Source of the DNA: Pseudovirgaria hyperparasitica
Taxonomy: Eukaryota > Ascomycota > Dothideomycetes > Acrospermales > Acrospermaceae
Direction: 5' to 3'
Length of the DNA stretch: 64,000 bases
NCBI RefSeq assembly: GCF_010093815.1
Contig: NW_022985557.1
Coordinates: 1,416,779 to 1,480,778, forward strand
Shown: positions 11,413 to 22,306 of the stretch, one piece after another
Layout: the number at the start of each line of letters is the position of its first letter
How positions within the stretch are numbered: the stretch's first letter is position 1
Program-made: the position numbers and the translations under genes
Notes under the pieces: model-generated
Databases searched by the model: none
Seen by the model: the letters and a program-made list of their open reading frames with translations, nothing else
What the model was told of the DNA's origin: nothing

Positions 11413-11849
11413 ATAACCGAACATCAATTACTTATTTAAAACCTATTTCTTTGTACTATCTTTCCAAGTAGAGCTATATATATCTAAGTAGATATATAAG
11501 AACATCAAGGGTATAATATAATTAAAAGTAGAATTGTTTTAATTTCTAAGAGTCGCGTGAAGCAGGGTATAGATGGATACATCTAGAGTATCAAAGTAGG
11601 CTCGATGCGGACGACAAATTAGGCATAGTTAAACGATTCAACTAACGTCCTACATACTCTAGAATCAAGACCATTGAATAAAGGGTACATCTGACACTGA
11701 TATAAGGTCATCGTTTTTCCAGTCTTGACCCAGGTGTGAGGCATTATGCATCATCCTAGCTAGACCAGTTAACGCATTCAATTCCCACGCAACAGAGTAT
11801 TGTCTACTATGCCTTCATCAGAACCCCTACAGGCTAGATATATGAAAAC
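11413..11849. other. Intergenic region downstream of the MOSC gene
   Basis: No gene is seen. The first 150 bases are AT-rich and may be an older repeat edge; the rest is the likely 3' UTR of the MOSC gene. Confidence 0.5.
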
Positions 11850-12974
11850 TCAAGCCTTCATAGGACTCAGAAAGAAGTGGTCATTCACCGTGTCGAGTAC
11901 TTCCAATTGCATCCCAACTTCAACCCTACCCTCATTTCTCGGACAACACAACATGCCAAATGCCGGCTTGTGCTTATTGCCCCCATCAATATTTCTATAC
12001 TTGATGAGCGTATTCCACGGCTGTTCCTTGTTCTTCTGAGCCGTATTCGGGTCGACATTTGGGACCTGGCATCGCAGGCATCGAGAGGGGACGTCCAATA
12101 TGAACGATCGTCCAGTGGCGGCTGGATCTACCTCCCTGGACTTCGCGTCTGTTTCCGTATGAGCCTTGCTGTATATACGGAGCATCTTCCATGTGTCCTC
12201 TTCCCATGGTATATTCCCTTGAAGGATGATGTTGGGTCTGAATCGCTCAATAGTCCAGTCATCACCAATGTTTCCGGTGACTTTAAGCCGTGAATGTAAT
12301 TCAGACCAGCTAGCTAGAGTGGTCACAAGAATGGGCATCATATCGGCAAACCCGAGACTTTGTTGTCGCCCGAGAAACTGAGGAGCTCCGTTTCCACGAA
12401 GGAACCGAGGTGCTGTGTGCGTCCCTTTGTAGGCCAATCTCACATCTTTGCCCAAAAATAACGAGATCTCCTCTGTAAGCTTCTCGGAGAACATGCGGGT
12501 CTCAGTACTCCTGCCCCAGATCTCGGCTTCGACGCGCTCTGTATTCCTTCGAAGCCACTCCTCTGTCGGGTATGCTGGCACTGCAATGCGGATAGCGGGG
12601 TCGTCCACAGTAAGTACGAGTTCATCTGTTTTATCGTCTAACGAAGTGTTAATTAAGGTCATCTTGCTATCGCCCCTAATGGTAATGAACTTGTATTTGC
12701 TCTGTTTCATATCCCAAGACACGAACATCCACTGTCGATCAAGCTCGAGACCGGACTGGAGAAGGTTCGTTGATTTGACTGAGAACCCACGGCATGACTT
12801 AACGGGATACACACGAAGATCCACAATGGTTGTTGGGCGTATATTAGGTCGCTGAACAGGAATAGGTCGATACGTAGACTTCGAAGTCGTCAAGGCGCGG
12901 CGCAAATAAATGATAGAGAGTACAAAAATCAATAAGGCTGCCACAAGAAGCTGGAGAGATATCTCTACGTCCAT
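11850..12974 (-). CDS. MOSC-domain protein with N-terminal membrane anchor (mARC-like)
   Basis: Predicted molybdenum-cofactor binding oxidoreductase of 374 residues, single exon. A transmembrane segment (LLVAALLIFVLSIIYL) near the N-terminus is followed by the MOSC N-terminal beta-barrel signature (VDLRVYPVKSCRG). The MOSC domain includes FRPNIILQG and RCLRCQVPNVDP, where the conserved cysteine is the expected cofactor ligand. Layout and length match the mitochondrial amidoxime-reducing component family and its fungal relatives; the substrate is unknown. The ATG at 12974 gives MDVEIS just before the membrane segment; an open frame reaches 13043, but its extra residues lack family features. 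Confidence 0.88.
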   Translation of the reverse strand: MDVEISLQLLVAALLIFVLSIIYLRRALTTSKSTYRPIPVQRPNIRPTTIVDLRVYPVKSCRGFSVKSTNLLQSGLELDRQWMFVSWDMKQSKYKFITIRGDSKMTLINTSLDDKTDELVLTVDDPAIRIAVPAYPTEEWLRRNTERVEAEIWGRSTETRMFSEKLTEEISLFLGKDVRLAYKGTHTAPRFLRGNGAPQFLGRQQSLGFADMMPILVTTLASWSELHSRLKVTGNIGDDWTIERFRPNIILQGNIPWEEDTWKMLRIYSKAHTETDAKSREVDPAATGRSFILDVPSRCLRCQVPNVDPNTAQKNKEQPWNTLIKYRNIDGGNKHKPAFGMLCCPRNEGRVEVGMQLEVLDTVNDHFFLSPMKA

Positions 12975-13547
12975 CTTGAGTTGTATGCTGCTTGAGGCAG
13001 CCAGTTCTGAACGCCTACGGGCTTTGGTGTGCAACAAATGCAAGCTAATTCGAACAGTATGCGACGTCTAGTATGAGGCCCTAGAGTATATCGATGAAGA
13101 CTACGAGGTTTGGCAAAGAGTTGGTGGAGTGCAACGATTTGAAGCGGTAGTCGAGATTTATAAGGTTGGCATCCCGGCTGGAGAGTAGTCTTGGAGCCAA
13201 TGATATCATATTAAATTGATATTAGTTGCGAAAGTGGGCCTAACCCTACTAGTGCTCGGTCTGCCATATCCGCGGCTATAGCACACAGCACACCATGCCC
13301 TAAATATACACATTAGAGTAACACTTTAGTTCCAGTGTGCAACGATATTTGCAAATAGGTATGCCTACCATATGTTGTTTGATAGCAGACAGTCAGTACT
13401 GCTTTCTGGCCATGGCCATAACACGAAACGTACAATCAGTTTTATGTAGAATTCAACCTCGAGGTCGACACCCATCCTGACCAAACGCCTCAGCTATACC
13501 AGAAGAAATGCTATAGCTTCGTCAATCGCCTCCGGAGATGCGACATA
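12975..13547. other. Intergenic region, MOSC promoter and 3' end of next gene
   Basis: About 570 bases with no supported gene. It holds the promoter of the MOSC gene and the terminator of the serine-rich gene, both on the minus strand. Confidence 0.5.
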
Positions 13548-15375
13548 CTACTGCGCATGTCTCATGAATCTACCCAGAGATGGTGGGGTTTCGTCCATTT
13601 GTCCTTCAGCTCTTTGTCGCTGCTCACGGGCCCTAAGCTCAGATATCATGGCTCGTTCGTCTGCCTCGAAGGAGTTTTCCTGTTCTTCCTGCCATCTCGA
13701 AAGTACCCGGGATCTTTGAGTCCCGACCGTCTCAGGACGTGTATGTGGTCCTTGAGGTCTTATGGCTGGCGCAGGGCGACGATGGTAGCGGCGTGTTCGC
13801 TCGCGGGGTGGAGTCCAGCGGAAATTCGGAATATCTACCGGAGGTGACGAGCTATTGAAGGAGCGACTCGGTGGAGAAGACTTATAAGCGCGGCCAGCCT
13901 GGCCTGAATTGAAGTGTGACTCGCTCTGCAGAGAGCCACACCTTTGGCGTCCGTGAGGTCGTCTGGGCTCACTGCCTTTGGATTAGATATATGCTGCCGT
14001 GAACCAACTATTGGGAGAAAGTCTTACTTTGCGCCCAGCCTTATAGCAGCTGGCCCTTTGCGACTAGGACACTCATATCGGGTGTTCTGGCCGTTAATGA
14101 GATGCCTATCCTGCTCGTGAAAATCATGAATGAAACCTGTGATCGAGTTGACGTCATTCATCTGGGCTCCTACAGGACTATACTCTCGGGAAGTCGAAGC
14201 CATTCGTGGGTTCTCAGTGAGCGACATGTTGGCTATGGCCAATGTCGGAGAGGACTGTCCGAGCAGCGGGTGAGGACTGCTGCCAAATTGAGATGCAGCG
14301 GCATCACTTGGTGGACTGTAAGTAACATGACACGCTGTTCCAGAAAACTCTGTCGCGGATGCGCTTCTTCCTACGTGTGCACGGGCAAGTCCAGAGCGAG
14401 GTGGGCGACGTCGAGGTAGACTGTTGAATGGTGATGATCCGAAAGTAGACTCCAATAAAGATGGTGCTCTAGACATTGCTAAGCTCGCTCTTTGCTCTAC
14501 CATGTCCAGTGGCGACAACATGTTGTATATTGCAGCCTCCATAGCAGACTCTGGCACGGGTATGGGCCCCAAGATTTGTACAGGGTAAGTTTCATCCGAG
14601 TAGCTCGCAGTTGTCACAATGTTGGTCGAGAGCTTTTCGTCTTCACAAGTGAGTGCTCCGGGACGAGGCAGAGAGGAGCGAATGAAGGGCAATTCCGGAA
14701 AATCGTGCAATGACACCGAAGCATTAGACAGACTAGAGCGTTTCCATTTGGCACACGAAGTAGACTGTCGCAAGTTTTGTTAATCAAAGACTGAAGGCAC
14801 AGGAAAATTATAGGACCTCCAGTCGCACTGACCTGCGCAGCCGCAAGGCCATTTTGGTCGTCATAATCAGAGTCAGGCGTGTGGTTGTCACAAGTACCGT
14901 TATATTCTTTTGGTCCGATCCCAGTCTCTTGTGATGCACCAACACCACGCCCGGAAAAGCCCGACTCGACCGCCTCGGTGAGATCACAGATCTTTTTGAT
15001 AGCTGGGATTCCTCTCTTGGTTCCGGCACTCGATGAAAGTAGAGTAGGAGACGAAGCATGATGTATCGGTGAGCAAGTACTTAAGTCGACTTGTGCCAGG
15101 CGTGCTGTCAACGCGCTAGAGTCATCAGAGAACTCTGCAGACGAAGGGGTAGCGTACTGCCATCGCAACTCGGAAAGATTTGCTGTTGTGATGGCGTCGT
15201 TTCGGGAGCGCTGCGGTCCTTGTCTGGATTTTGGACCACTGGTCTGTGCTGGTCGACGAGGCGGCACTTTATCGACCTTATTCGTATCAACAGCACGCCT
15301 TTTGCTTGCACGACTGAGAGCCTGCTCTATATCTGCTGCAGTCAAGGCGATCTCAGAGGGCTTGGTCCTGATCAT
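13548..15375 (-). CDS. Serine/proline-rich protein of unknown function
   Basis: Not recognised. Three exons, 15375-14833, 14764-14028 and 13971-13548, give 567 residues. Intron 1 (68 bp, GTCAGT...GACAG) joins LAAAQ to STSCAKWKRS; intron 2 (56 bp, GTAAGA...GGCAG, branch CTAAT) joins AIRLGA to NEPRRPHG. The protein opens MIRTKPSEIALTAADIEQAL, is rich in Ser, Pro, Arg and acidic residues and is mostly low in hydrophobics, so it is probably largely disordered. The last third has WTPPRERTRRYHRR and a charged helix (SRWQEEQENSFEADERAM). Basic stretches could be nuclear targeting signals, which is inference. The first ATG of the open frame region (15375) was chosen because the codons before it look like leader. 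It is transcribed divergently from the kinase gene. Confidence 0.72.
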
Positions 15376-16579
15376 GTCGAATAGCGAATGAAAGCGACGC
15401 AGGGTATATCCAAAACAACACCGAATAAGAAAAGCAAACGTAGTGGCAAGTCGAGAGTCGAGAGAAGAGTAAGACAACAGGAGTGTATGTGAATACAGAT
15501 ATCTCACTGTTGCAAGCGCTGGCCATCGAAGCTTCCTGCTGCGAGCATTGTGGCTCCTGAATCAAGCCTAACAGCCTACAACGTACCTATATCTCTGAGA
15601 TGTCTGGAGATCCGGGTGGTTCTTCCTGTGAAGCTGGAATAGGAAATTTGGACGACATGCCGCATGTTTCGAAAATGAAACTGCTGATATGGTTGAGTAG
15701 GCTGCACTACAGCCATATGGGACCCTGATGCCATGAACGAAGGTTCCAGCGTTAATTAGTCTGTCTTAGTAACTTTAAGTCGAGAAGGGTGTAGGGTGGT
15801 GGTGGTGGTTCACGGTAATTACCTACTTATTACAATACCTACAGTATAAAAAACGTACAGTATTTAGTGGTGGCATTTGCCGGGGGTGTGGCGCAGTACC
15901 GACTCGCCCAGCAGCAGGCACCAACACCAACAACACTAATTACCACTGCACCACCTAAAGCACCATCAGGGCTGCTTGACCTCCCCCCCTGCGCATCCGC
16001 CCGCCCGCCGAGCCAGGTAGAATACTGCCCAAACAGCAGCCCCAAGAGCCCCAACAGCCCCCAGAGTAGCCTAAATCTAGGTAGGTTAGGTACCTTGTCA
16101 GTCTCAGGCAGCTTAGTCCTATCCCCCAAATTACAGCCCTTCAGCCACCTGCACCACCACAACACACAACTTTGAGATAATAATTGATACCCTTAGAAAT
16201 AAGGCACCACTTGCTGTCTGTCTATCGTGACCTGCCCATCGACCTACTACCTCCCCAGTCGCCTTTTCCATCCCTTTCACTCTTGTCACACTCCATAACC
16301 CTCGGTGGCAGGCCTGCTTATTGTCCAGTTCGATATAAACGTCGTCTTCGTTGGCTACCTCACCTCTCTTGCAATATCACCAGTGCTTTCCAGCCTTCAG
16401 TCTCCAGTCTTCAGTTCCCCAACTCCCCCTACTCCGGCTACATCCACGCCTCGCGACTTCTATACCATCCTCCCACGCTGTCCCATGCACCACCTGCATC
16501 GTGTCCAACTGTATACAATTGTGACAGAGAGTCTCCTCCGACTTCTGAGACTGCCTCACTAGCTGAGTGAATTTTCGCC
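15376..16579. other. Divergent promoter region with low-complexity leader
   Basis: About 1.2 kb between divergent starts. The half next to the kinase is pyrimidine- and cytosine-rich, as in long 5' leaders of fungal kinase genes. Open frames at 15867-16175 and 16184-16570 are Pro/Ser/Thr-rich low-complexity reads with no family signal and were not called. Confidence 0.55.
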
Positions 16580-19255
16580 ATGAATGGTGATCTCAGTCTT
16601 TCCCAGTCTCTGGGCGGCCTGCGCATTGCGAATCCCGATCACGACACATCGTCTCCCTCACCACCACCAGCACCACCACCAGCACCACCACCAGCCACTC
16701 CTGCTATGCACTCTCCGTCCTCTCACGCAAATCCACAGACCTTGGACTCTTCCACAAGGTCAGTAATTGATCAACGCAGGTCACAGGGTGTACTACCGTC
16801 CCTGGACTCCGACGATACCTCCGCGCTCGGCTCTCTAGGCTTCAATCCGGAATCCTTCGTACCATCGACTTCCGATTCATACCCTTTATCCCAATCGTCT
16901 AGCCCTGAGCAATCAATGGCAGACTCACGATTATCACACCGGCAATCATTGCCTCTCGCCCACCAAGCTGCAACACAAGCACTCTATGGCGCTTCCTCAA
17001 CCTCGACCCGCTACCACCCATCCTCCAATCCAGCCTCTCGTCCAATGTCCAGCATCTACAACCATCCGAACATTTCCACAGGTTCAGGCATCAACTCTGG
17101 TGGTACCTACAGATATAGAGACGATTCAATTGGTCAGACCTCTGCAGTTGGAGTCAACCGGAGCAGCTCAAGAGCGGCTGCAGTTGCACTGCAGGCTGGT
17201 ATGCCGACCCGGGTGACAAGTCAAAGCTACAGGGCACCGCAATCGAACTCTATTGCTAGCGGAGCAGTTCCTCCACGAAGACCATCGAGACGGGTCCCGG
17301 AAGGTCAGCTGCCACTATCAGGTTCATCCTACGGCCTCGAGGGTGGGACTATCTCGAGCACCGAGGACTGGAAAGATAGGGGGGCTGCAATCAGAGTACA
17401 ACAAGATGTTGACGCAAATGGCAAGCCGATCTCAAGAGTAGTGAAAAAGGGCATCCAAGATTTCCAACTCGGTAGAACGTTAGGAGAGGGCTCATACAGC
17501 ACAGTGTTTGCTGCAACAGATCGATCTTCTGGGCGAGAATTTGCTATCAAGGTTCTAGACAAGCGACATATCATAAAAGAGAAAAAAGTGAAATATGTTA
17601 ATATCGAGAGGGACACCTTGAATCGACTGACAGAGCACCCTGGTGTCGTTCGACTCTACTTCACATTTCAAGATGAACGATCGCTTTACTTTGTACTCGG
17701 CATGGCAAATGGTGGCGAACTACTTGGATTTCTGAAGAAGACCGGAACGTTTAATGAAGAGTGTACAAGGTTTTATGGTGCGCAAATTTTGGATACGATC
17801 GATTATATACACACAAGAGGCGTCATACATCGAGATTTGAAGCCGGAGAATGTCCTCCTGGACGAGCAAATGCACGTCAAGATCACAGATTTTGGTACTG
17901 CGAAACTTCTTGATATGAAGAAACCCTATGGAGGCACTGGGGTGACCTCTGGCGATCCCCTAGATGGCGCGGATATCGATCGAGCGGTGTCCTTTGTTGG
18001 AACGGCGGAATATGTAAGCCCTGAGCTACTGACGGAGAAGAATGCTTGCAAGGCTAGCGACTTGTGGGCGTTTGGGTGCATGATATATCAGCTATTGACG
18101 GGTCGGCCGCCATTCAAGGCAGCGAACGAATATTTGACTTTCCAAAAAATAGTAGGCCTGGATTACACGTTCCCGGAGGGATTCCCTCCGTTAGCGCGCG
18201 ACCTGGTAGAAAGACTTCTCGTCCTTGATCCGGCTCGAAGGTTACCCATTGAGCACATCAAGAACCACCAATTCTTCGATGGCATCAACTGGGGTATCGG
18301 TCTTTGGAAGGAACGCGCTCCTCAACTCAAGCCATATAACCCATCTGCACCAGACGTCTTCCAAACCCAATCTGGTATTATCTCTGGTGGCCTATTCTCT
18401 CGAGCTTCAGCTGTACAGCCTCATGCTACAGCAGGCCCTTCCACGATCAGCCCAGCCGTCAGTAGTGCTCCTTTACGACCCCACGCCCCAGCAAGACTGA
18501 TCACAGAACTGCCACCGCCGAGTCAGTTGGACATCGAATGGTCGCCAGTACTCACCAAAACGAATGAAAGGATTTTGAAGCTTGGAAATCTCACTGTAAC
18601 ATCAAGTGCTGGACCTCATTCTCCAACTGGAAAGACAGCCGAATCCGAAACGCCGAAAAAGTTCTCTAGATTCTTTGGGGGCAGCTCACAAAAGAAAAGA
18701 CAAAGACTGGTCATGGTGACATCTAGTGCAAGAGTCGTTCTGGTCCCAGCTGGCGGAGAGGAAAAGAAAATGAAGCAGGAGGTCTCACTCTTGACACCGG
18801 GTACCACTTACAAAAAATACCAAGATGCTCGAGGTTTGACCTGTTGGTGTGTTGAAACAGTAAGTCCAATTAAATCATGTTTTCAGCAGATGTATGCGGG
18901 ATTAACGTTCGTTCAGCGTGACAAACACATCGTTTTTGAAGATCCTAAAGCCACTACAAGCGATCCCGACGGCAGTGCATTCTCGTGCCAGGAATGGATG
19001 GATGTCATAGAACGAGCCAAGGAATTCGCAATGCAACAACATAATGCCAACTCTTATTCTGTGGAATCGTTCAACGATATGGGCTCAGTAATTTCCAGTC
19101 CGTCTGGCAGTTTAGGAGCGGATGCCGCTCTGGAAGGCGTAGATGTCCCCCGAAATCGATATCTTTTGAAGGATCACGGAGACAACGATTCTGTCAAGAA
19201 GAAGAACCGTTTCAGCAAACGAGTCTCTAAGAATGGACTAGCAGCTGTCTTCTGA
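16580..19255 (+). CDS. PDK1-type AGC protein kinase (Pkh1/2-like)
   Basis: Cytosolic and membrane-associated master kinase that phosphorylates the activation loops of other AGC kinases, in yeast acting in sphingolipid and cell-wall integrity signalling. The N-terminal 290 residues are Ser/Pro-rich and likely disordered. The kinase domain covers roughly 294-560: glycine loop LGEGSYSTVFAA, HRDLKPEN at about 416, DFG in ITDFGTAKL, and the PDK1-specific activation loop SFVGTAEYVSPELL. A C-terminal PH-like domain (about 700-825) has LVMVTSSARVVLV and IVFEDP. The frame is open for 891 codons, but an in-frame 57-nt intron is likely at 18860-18916 (GTAAGT, branch TTAAC, TTCAG). Removing it joins WCVET to RDKHIVFEDP and gives 872 residues, a better fit to the family. 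CCATGA context at the start is acceptable. Confidence 0.92.
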   Translation: MNGDLSLSQSLGGLRIANPDHDTSSPSPPPAPPPAPPPATPAMHSPSSHANPQTLDSSTRSVIDQRRSQGVLPSLDSDDTSALGSLGFNPESFVPSTSDSYPLSQSSSPEQSMADSRLSHRQSLPLAHQAATQALYGASSTSTRYHPSSNPASRPMSSIYNHPNISTGSGINSGGTYRYRDDSIGQTSAVGVNRSSSRAAAVALQAGMPTRVTSQSYRAPQSNSIASGAVPPRRPSRRVPEGQLPLSGSSYGLEGGTISSTEDWKDRGAAIRVQQDVDANGKPISRVVKKGIQDFQLGRTLGEGSYSTVFAATDRSSGREFAIKVLDKRHIIKEKKVKYVNIERDTLNRLTEHPGVVRLYFTFQDERSLYFVLGMANGGELLGFLKKTGTFNEECTRFYGAQILDTIDYIHTRGVIHRDLKPENVLLDEQMHVKITDFGTAKLLDMKKPYGGTGVTSGDPLDGADIDRAVSFVGTAEYVSPELLTEKNACKASDLWAFGCMIYQLLTGRPPFKAANEYLTFQKIVGLDYTFPEGFPPLARDLVERLLVLDPARRLPIEHIKNHQFFDGINWGIGLWKERAPQLKPYNPSAPDVFQTQSGIISGGLFSRASAVQPHATAGPSTISPAVSSAPLRPHAPARLITELPPPSQLDIEWSPVLTKTNERILKLGNLTVTSSAGPHSPTGKTAESETPKKFSRFFGGSSQKKRQRLVMVTSSARVVLVPAGGEEKKMKQEVSLLTPGTTYKKYQDARGLTCWCVETVSPIKSCFQQMYAGLTFVQRDKHIVFEDPKATTSDPDGSAFSCQEWMDVIERAKEFAMQQHNANSYSVESFNDMGSVISSPSGSLGADAALEGVDVPRNRYLLKDHGDNDSVKKKNRFSKRVSKNGLAAVF
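16660..16700 (+). repeat. CCA/GCA triplets coding a proline tract
   Basis: Repeated CCA, CCT and GCA codons give a PPPAPPPAPPPATP stretch in the disordered N-terminus of the kinase. Confidence 0.8.
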
Positions 19256-20038
19256 CAGGCATACCTCTCCCGGCACCCTCAATGACTTTTTTGCGTTTTC
19301 TTTTCGCACACATACCCTCCTTAAACTGTTTCCACTTTGCATGGACTCGCCAAATAGCATTTGCACACACACCTCATCGGTGATAGCGACTGGCGTTTCG
19401 GCGTTCTTATTAAATTCCAGCCTAGCTTCTCACCCCATTCATCACGACCTGTTCGATTTTCCCCTACTACTACTCGAAGACATAAATGCCGTGTGCGGTG
19501 TGGTAGTCATCATGCTGTAGCCGTATTTGTGTACAGCTGTTGCAGATTGAAAAAATCTGCTGTAATAGTATCGGTCATTGCATGCACCACACGCCCCATT
19601 CTCTGTTTCATTTCGTCTATTTGAAATGAAACAAGTAGCATCACATCCCTCATCCATTATAAACGACAATCTGTCTACTTTCGGTGCTCAAACGGTTTCA
19701 TCTACCTTTTAAATCAATTTGCGCCTTTTGGATGCGGCATTACACCTGGGTCAGAGTCAATCCTTCTCGCTGGGCGACTGTTCACCATTGGGGTCATATA
19801 TATCAGCACAAGCTACGATATTGTAGAGCACATATTTTGATGTAGGCTTCCAAGCCTGCTTGCTATTAGAAAATAAGACCGGATCGATATCTTGACACAA
19901 AGCCAACCATGTGCGTCTTGCGAGTGTCAAGTATCGGGATCGTACGCCTTTTCAACTAGCATCCACACAAATTTTCCAGAGTAGCCTTGTGCCTTTCTAC
20001 CCAGAGTACAATCCTGATGTAGACTGAACCTGGCCTCC
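19256..20038. other. Convergent 3' region between kinase and SNF12 genes
   Basis: About 780 bases holding both 3' UTRs. Open frames here show no family features. Nothing else is recognised. Confidence 0.55.
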
Positions 20039-21787
20039 TCAATGCGTCGTCTTCGGTCGCGCCAACCACAGTCCCACACTCTCCCTTGCCTTCTCACCAC
20101 CCCAAATACCCTCAACCCCTCCTCTCCGCCACTCTTCGCCCTCACCACTTTCCCCTCCGCCCCTCGTCGCCTCGCCCATGATGACCTCCAGATCTCGCGT
20201 CTGGCTGCTTGTCCAGCGCTTCACAAACCCAACTGGATCGCGGCTCATGCTAGTGAAGAAAGCATGTTTCGCCTTGGCATGGCCAATGGCCTGCACTGTA
20301 CTCGCAATGTGCTCATCGTGCGCTTGGATGACGCGCAGGGTGGATGCGACCAGCGGTGAGCGGATCGTGCTGTTGATGGTCTCGCGGAAGGGGTCTGGGA
20401 CTGGTACAAGGATGTCATAAATGGTAGGTGAGGAGGCTGTCGGTGTCGCGCATGAGCCTGGGGACGTCGAGGAAGCGGAGATGTAGGCTTGGTCAACACG
20501 GATGGTATATGGAAGTTGTAGAGCCGGGACGGGGGAGAGATGATGAGTTATGTATTGTGGAAGGTGGGGAAAGAATATGGATTCAGTGCTGAAAACCTGG
20601 AAAATGTTAATATTGGGAGTGTGACGGCGCGCATGGAGACGCGAGGTCAACATACTGCTTTCAGACGAGCATCGCATTGCACACGTCGCGTGTCTTCGTC
20701 TTCTTGGAGGTTTTGCGCTTTGATGTAGTTCCAGATGCCCATCATGACATTAGCGCGTTCGTCTTCCTCGGTGTCGAGTAATTCCGCAAGCGGTTTGCTG
20801 AGTCGAAAGCGCTCTGGTTGATCATCACGCACGAGATTGACCGTGACATTGATGTTCTCGTCGCTCTTTCGCTCAAATTCGAGGCTGTCGAAGTTGGCCT
20901 CTTGCGAAGCGGGATCGGTGGGTCTTTTCCATTCTATTTGCGTAAAGCCGTCCGGTTGGAGATGTTTCGAGCGATCGAAGTCGATAATGATTGACTTGAA
21001 AAAGTGCGAGAGTTTCGTGCGTTGAGAAGTCGAGGCTGGTTTCGTAGCCGTTCTTTTGGTCGTATTGTCGCCGTCTTGATCAACTGCATCTTGGTCTTCG
21101 TCTGCCTCTCCGTTAGTTCCCTTGTCCCATTCTTTCCCTGGTAGTCCATCATCATCGTCGTCTAACAGTCGCCCTTCTATTCTGACTTTATACGTGGCGT
21201 TGTTTTCGCTAGTGAAATCGAATACATCAGTCTCCATGCTTCCTTGCTGCCATGGCTGGTTTTCCGCGGTGTTTGAGATCCATATGCGCATAGTACGATA
21301 TCTAGTCATACTGCGGTTCATAGAATCCGTGATATCAAGCCGCTTGCGCATCATGACAGAGTCTAGCCTCTTTTCCACGTCCCGCAGCTTGCGATATTCC
21401 TGCACACTGTCGCCGATCATAATATCCTCAACGCCATCTGGTAAGTTCTTGTCTGTCGGCTTCCGCGCAATACGTTTCCCCAATTCGCGTCGGTGCGCGT
21501 CGGCGGCTTGTTGCATCTGCAACTGCTGCTGCGCTGCTGCGTTCACAGTATGCGGTGGAGGGACGCCAGTAAGAGGACCTGCATTGCGGAATGTACGCAT
21601 CAAGTCAGCCTTAGTGATCATCGAAGAGTTCACGGTATATGTGGCAGCTTCAGTTGAAGGTAGAATGTGTCGTGTGATTAGTGAGTACGTCAGGAAGGGT
21701 ATACGTACCAGGCCCTCGCCGATTAGCAGAGCCATGCGGCGAGCGAGTTGTCGCCTGCGGGTAATTTCGGTACTGGGTAGTTTGCAT
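20039..21787 (-). CDS. SNF12: SWI/SNF complex subunit with SWIB domain (SNF12/BAF60 family)
   Basis: Nuclear subunit of the ATP-dependent SWI/SNF chromatin remodeller, 519 residues. Three exons: 21787-21709, 21578-20656 and 20596-20039. Intron 1 (130 bp, GTACGT...GCTGAC...GCAG) restores RRGPGPLTGVPPPH; intron 2 (59 bp, GTATGT...CCAG) joins DARLKA to VFSTESIFFPHLPQY. The body has RKPTDKNLPDGVED and VEKRLDSVMMRKRLDI, characteristic of the family. The SWIB domain spans FRLSKPLAELLDTEEDE through the HLPQYI segment. The C-terminus has KAKHAFFTSMSRDPVGF and RDLEVIMGEATRGGG, the conserved end of fungal orthologues. The first exon starts MQTTQYRNYPQ, so the longer open frame starting inside intron 1 is not the true start. 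It is head-to-head with the amidohydrolase gene. Confidence 0.92.
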
Positions 21788-22306
21788 TATGACTCTTCAA
21801 TGATTGCTGAGACCCCTTTGAAGCAACACGATGATGTGAAAGCAGAAGTTTGCCTGACAATGACCGGACCCGTTGATGGAGCTGATGGAGAGACGCGTTT
21901 AGCTACTTGTGGTGCACGTTGAAGTCAAAATTGGGGCGTGAAACGCCCCCCTTTTTACTGCGGGGCCGGGGTGGGGGGCCACATCGACAACCTTTATCAT
22001 CACATGTCCTCCGTCTATTACCCTCTTCGTGCTTGTCGTTCAGGAAACTCCTCCGCTTCTTGATCGAAGAAGACTGCTGGGTTTGACTTTCTTATCGCGC
22101 TGTTCACTCATATTAGTTGGTGTTGCACTCGAATTTGCTTTAGCCTGGGCTGCTATTCTTCATTCCACACTCAGTGGTTGCATCGACCCATAATCATAAT
22201 GTACGATCGCACTTGAGGCCACCATGCAGATCTGAAATACACCTCACTTGTTATCATTTTCGCCTATATTCCAATCCTCTCACACCATACTTTACTTCTT
22301 GTCATA
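21788..22306. other. Bidirectional promoter of SNF12 and the amidohydrolase
   Basis: 519 bases between divergent ATGs. A G-rich tract at about 21961-21979 has runs of 4, 4 and 6 G and could fold into a quadruplex. No gene is seen. Confidence 0.6.

Noticed and set aside
10921-11420. Target site duplication of the MITE-like element
   Set aside because: Flanks (GGGCCCACC and ATAACCG) share no convincing direct repeat, so no TSD is reported.
13557-13847. 96-codon plus-strand frame
   Set aside because: It is antisense to the third exon of the serine-rich gene, which is joined by consistent splice sites.
15867-16175. 102-codon Pro/Thr/Ser frame upstream of the kinase
   Set aside because: Low-complexity leader; frames of similar length exist on the opposite strand and no motif is seen.
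21122-21922. 266-codon plus-strand open frame opposite SNF12
   Set aside because: It is Ser/Arg/Cys-rich low-information sequence antisense to conserved SNF12 exons and spans a real intron.
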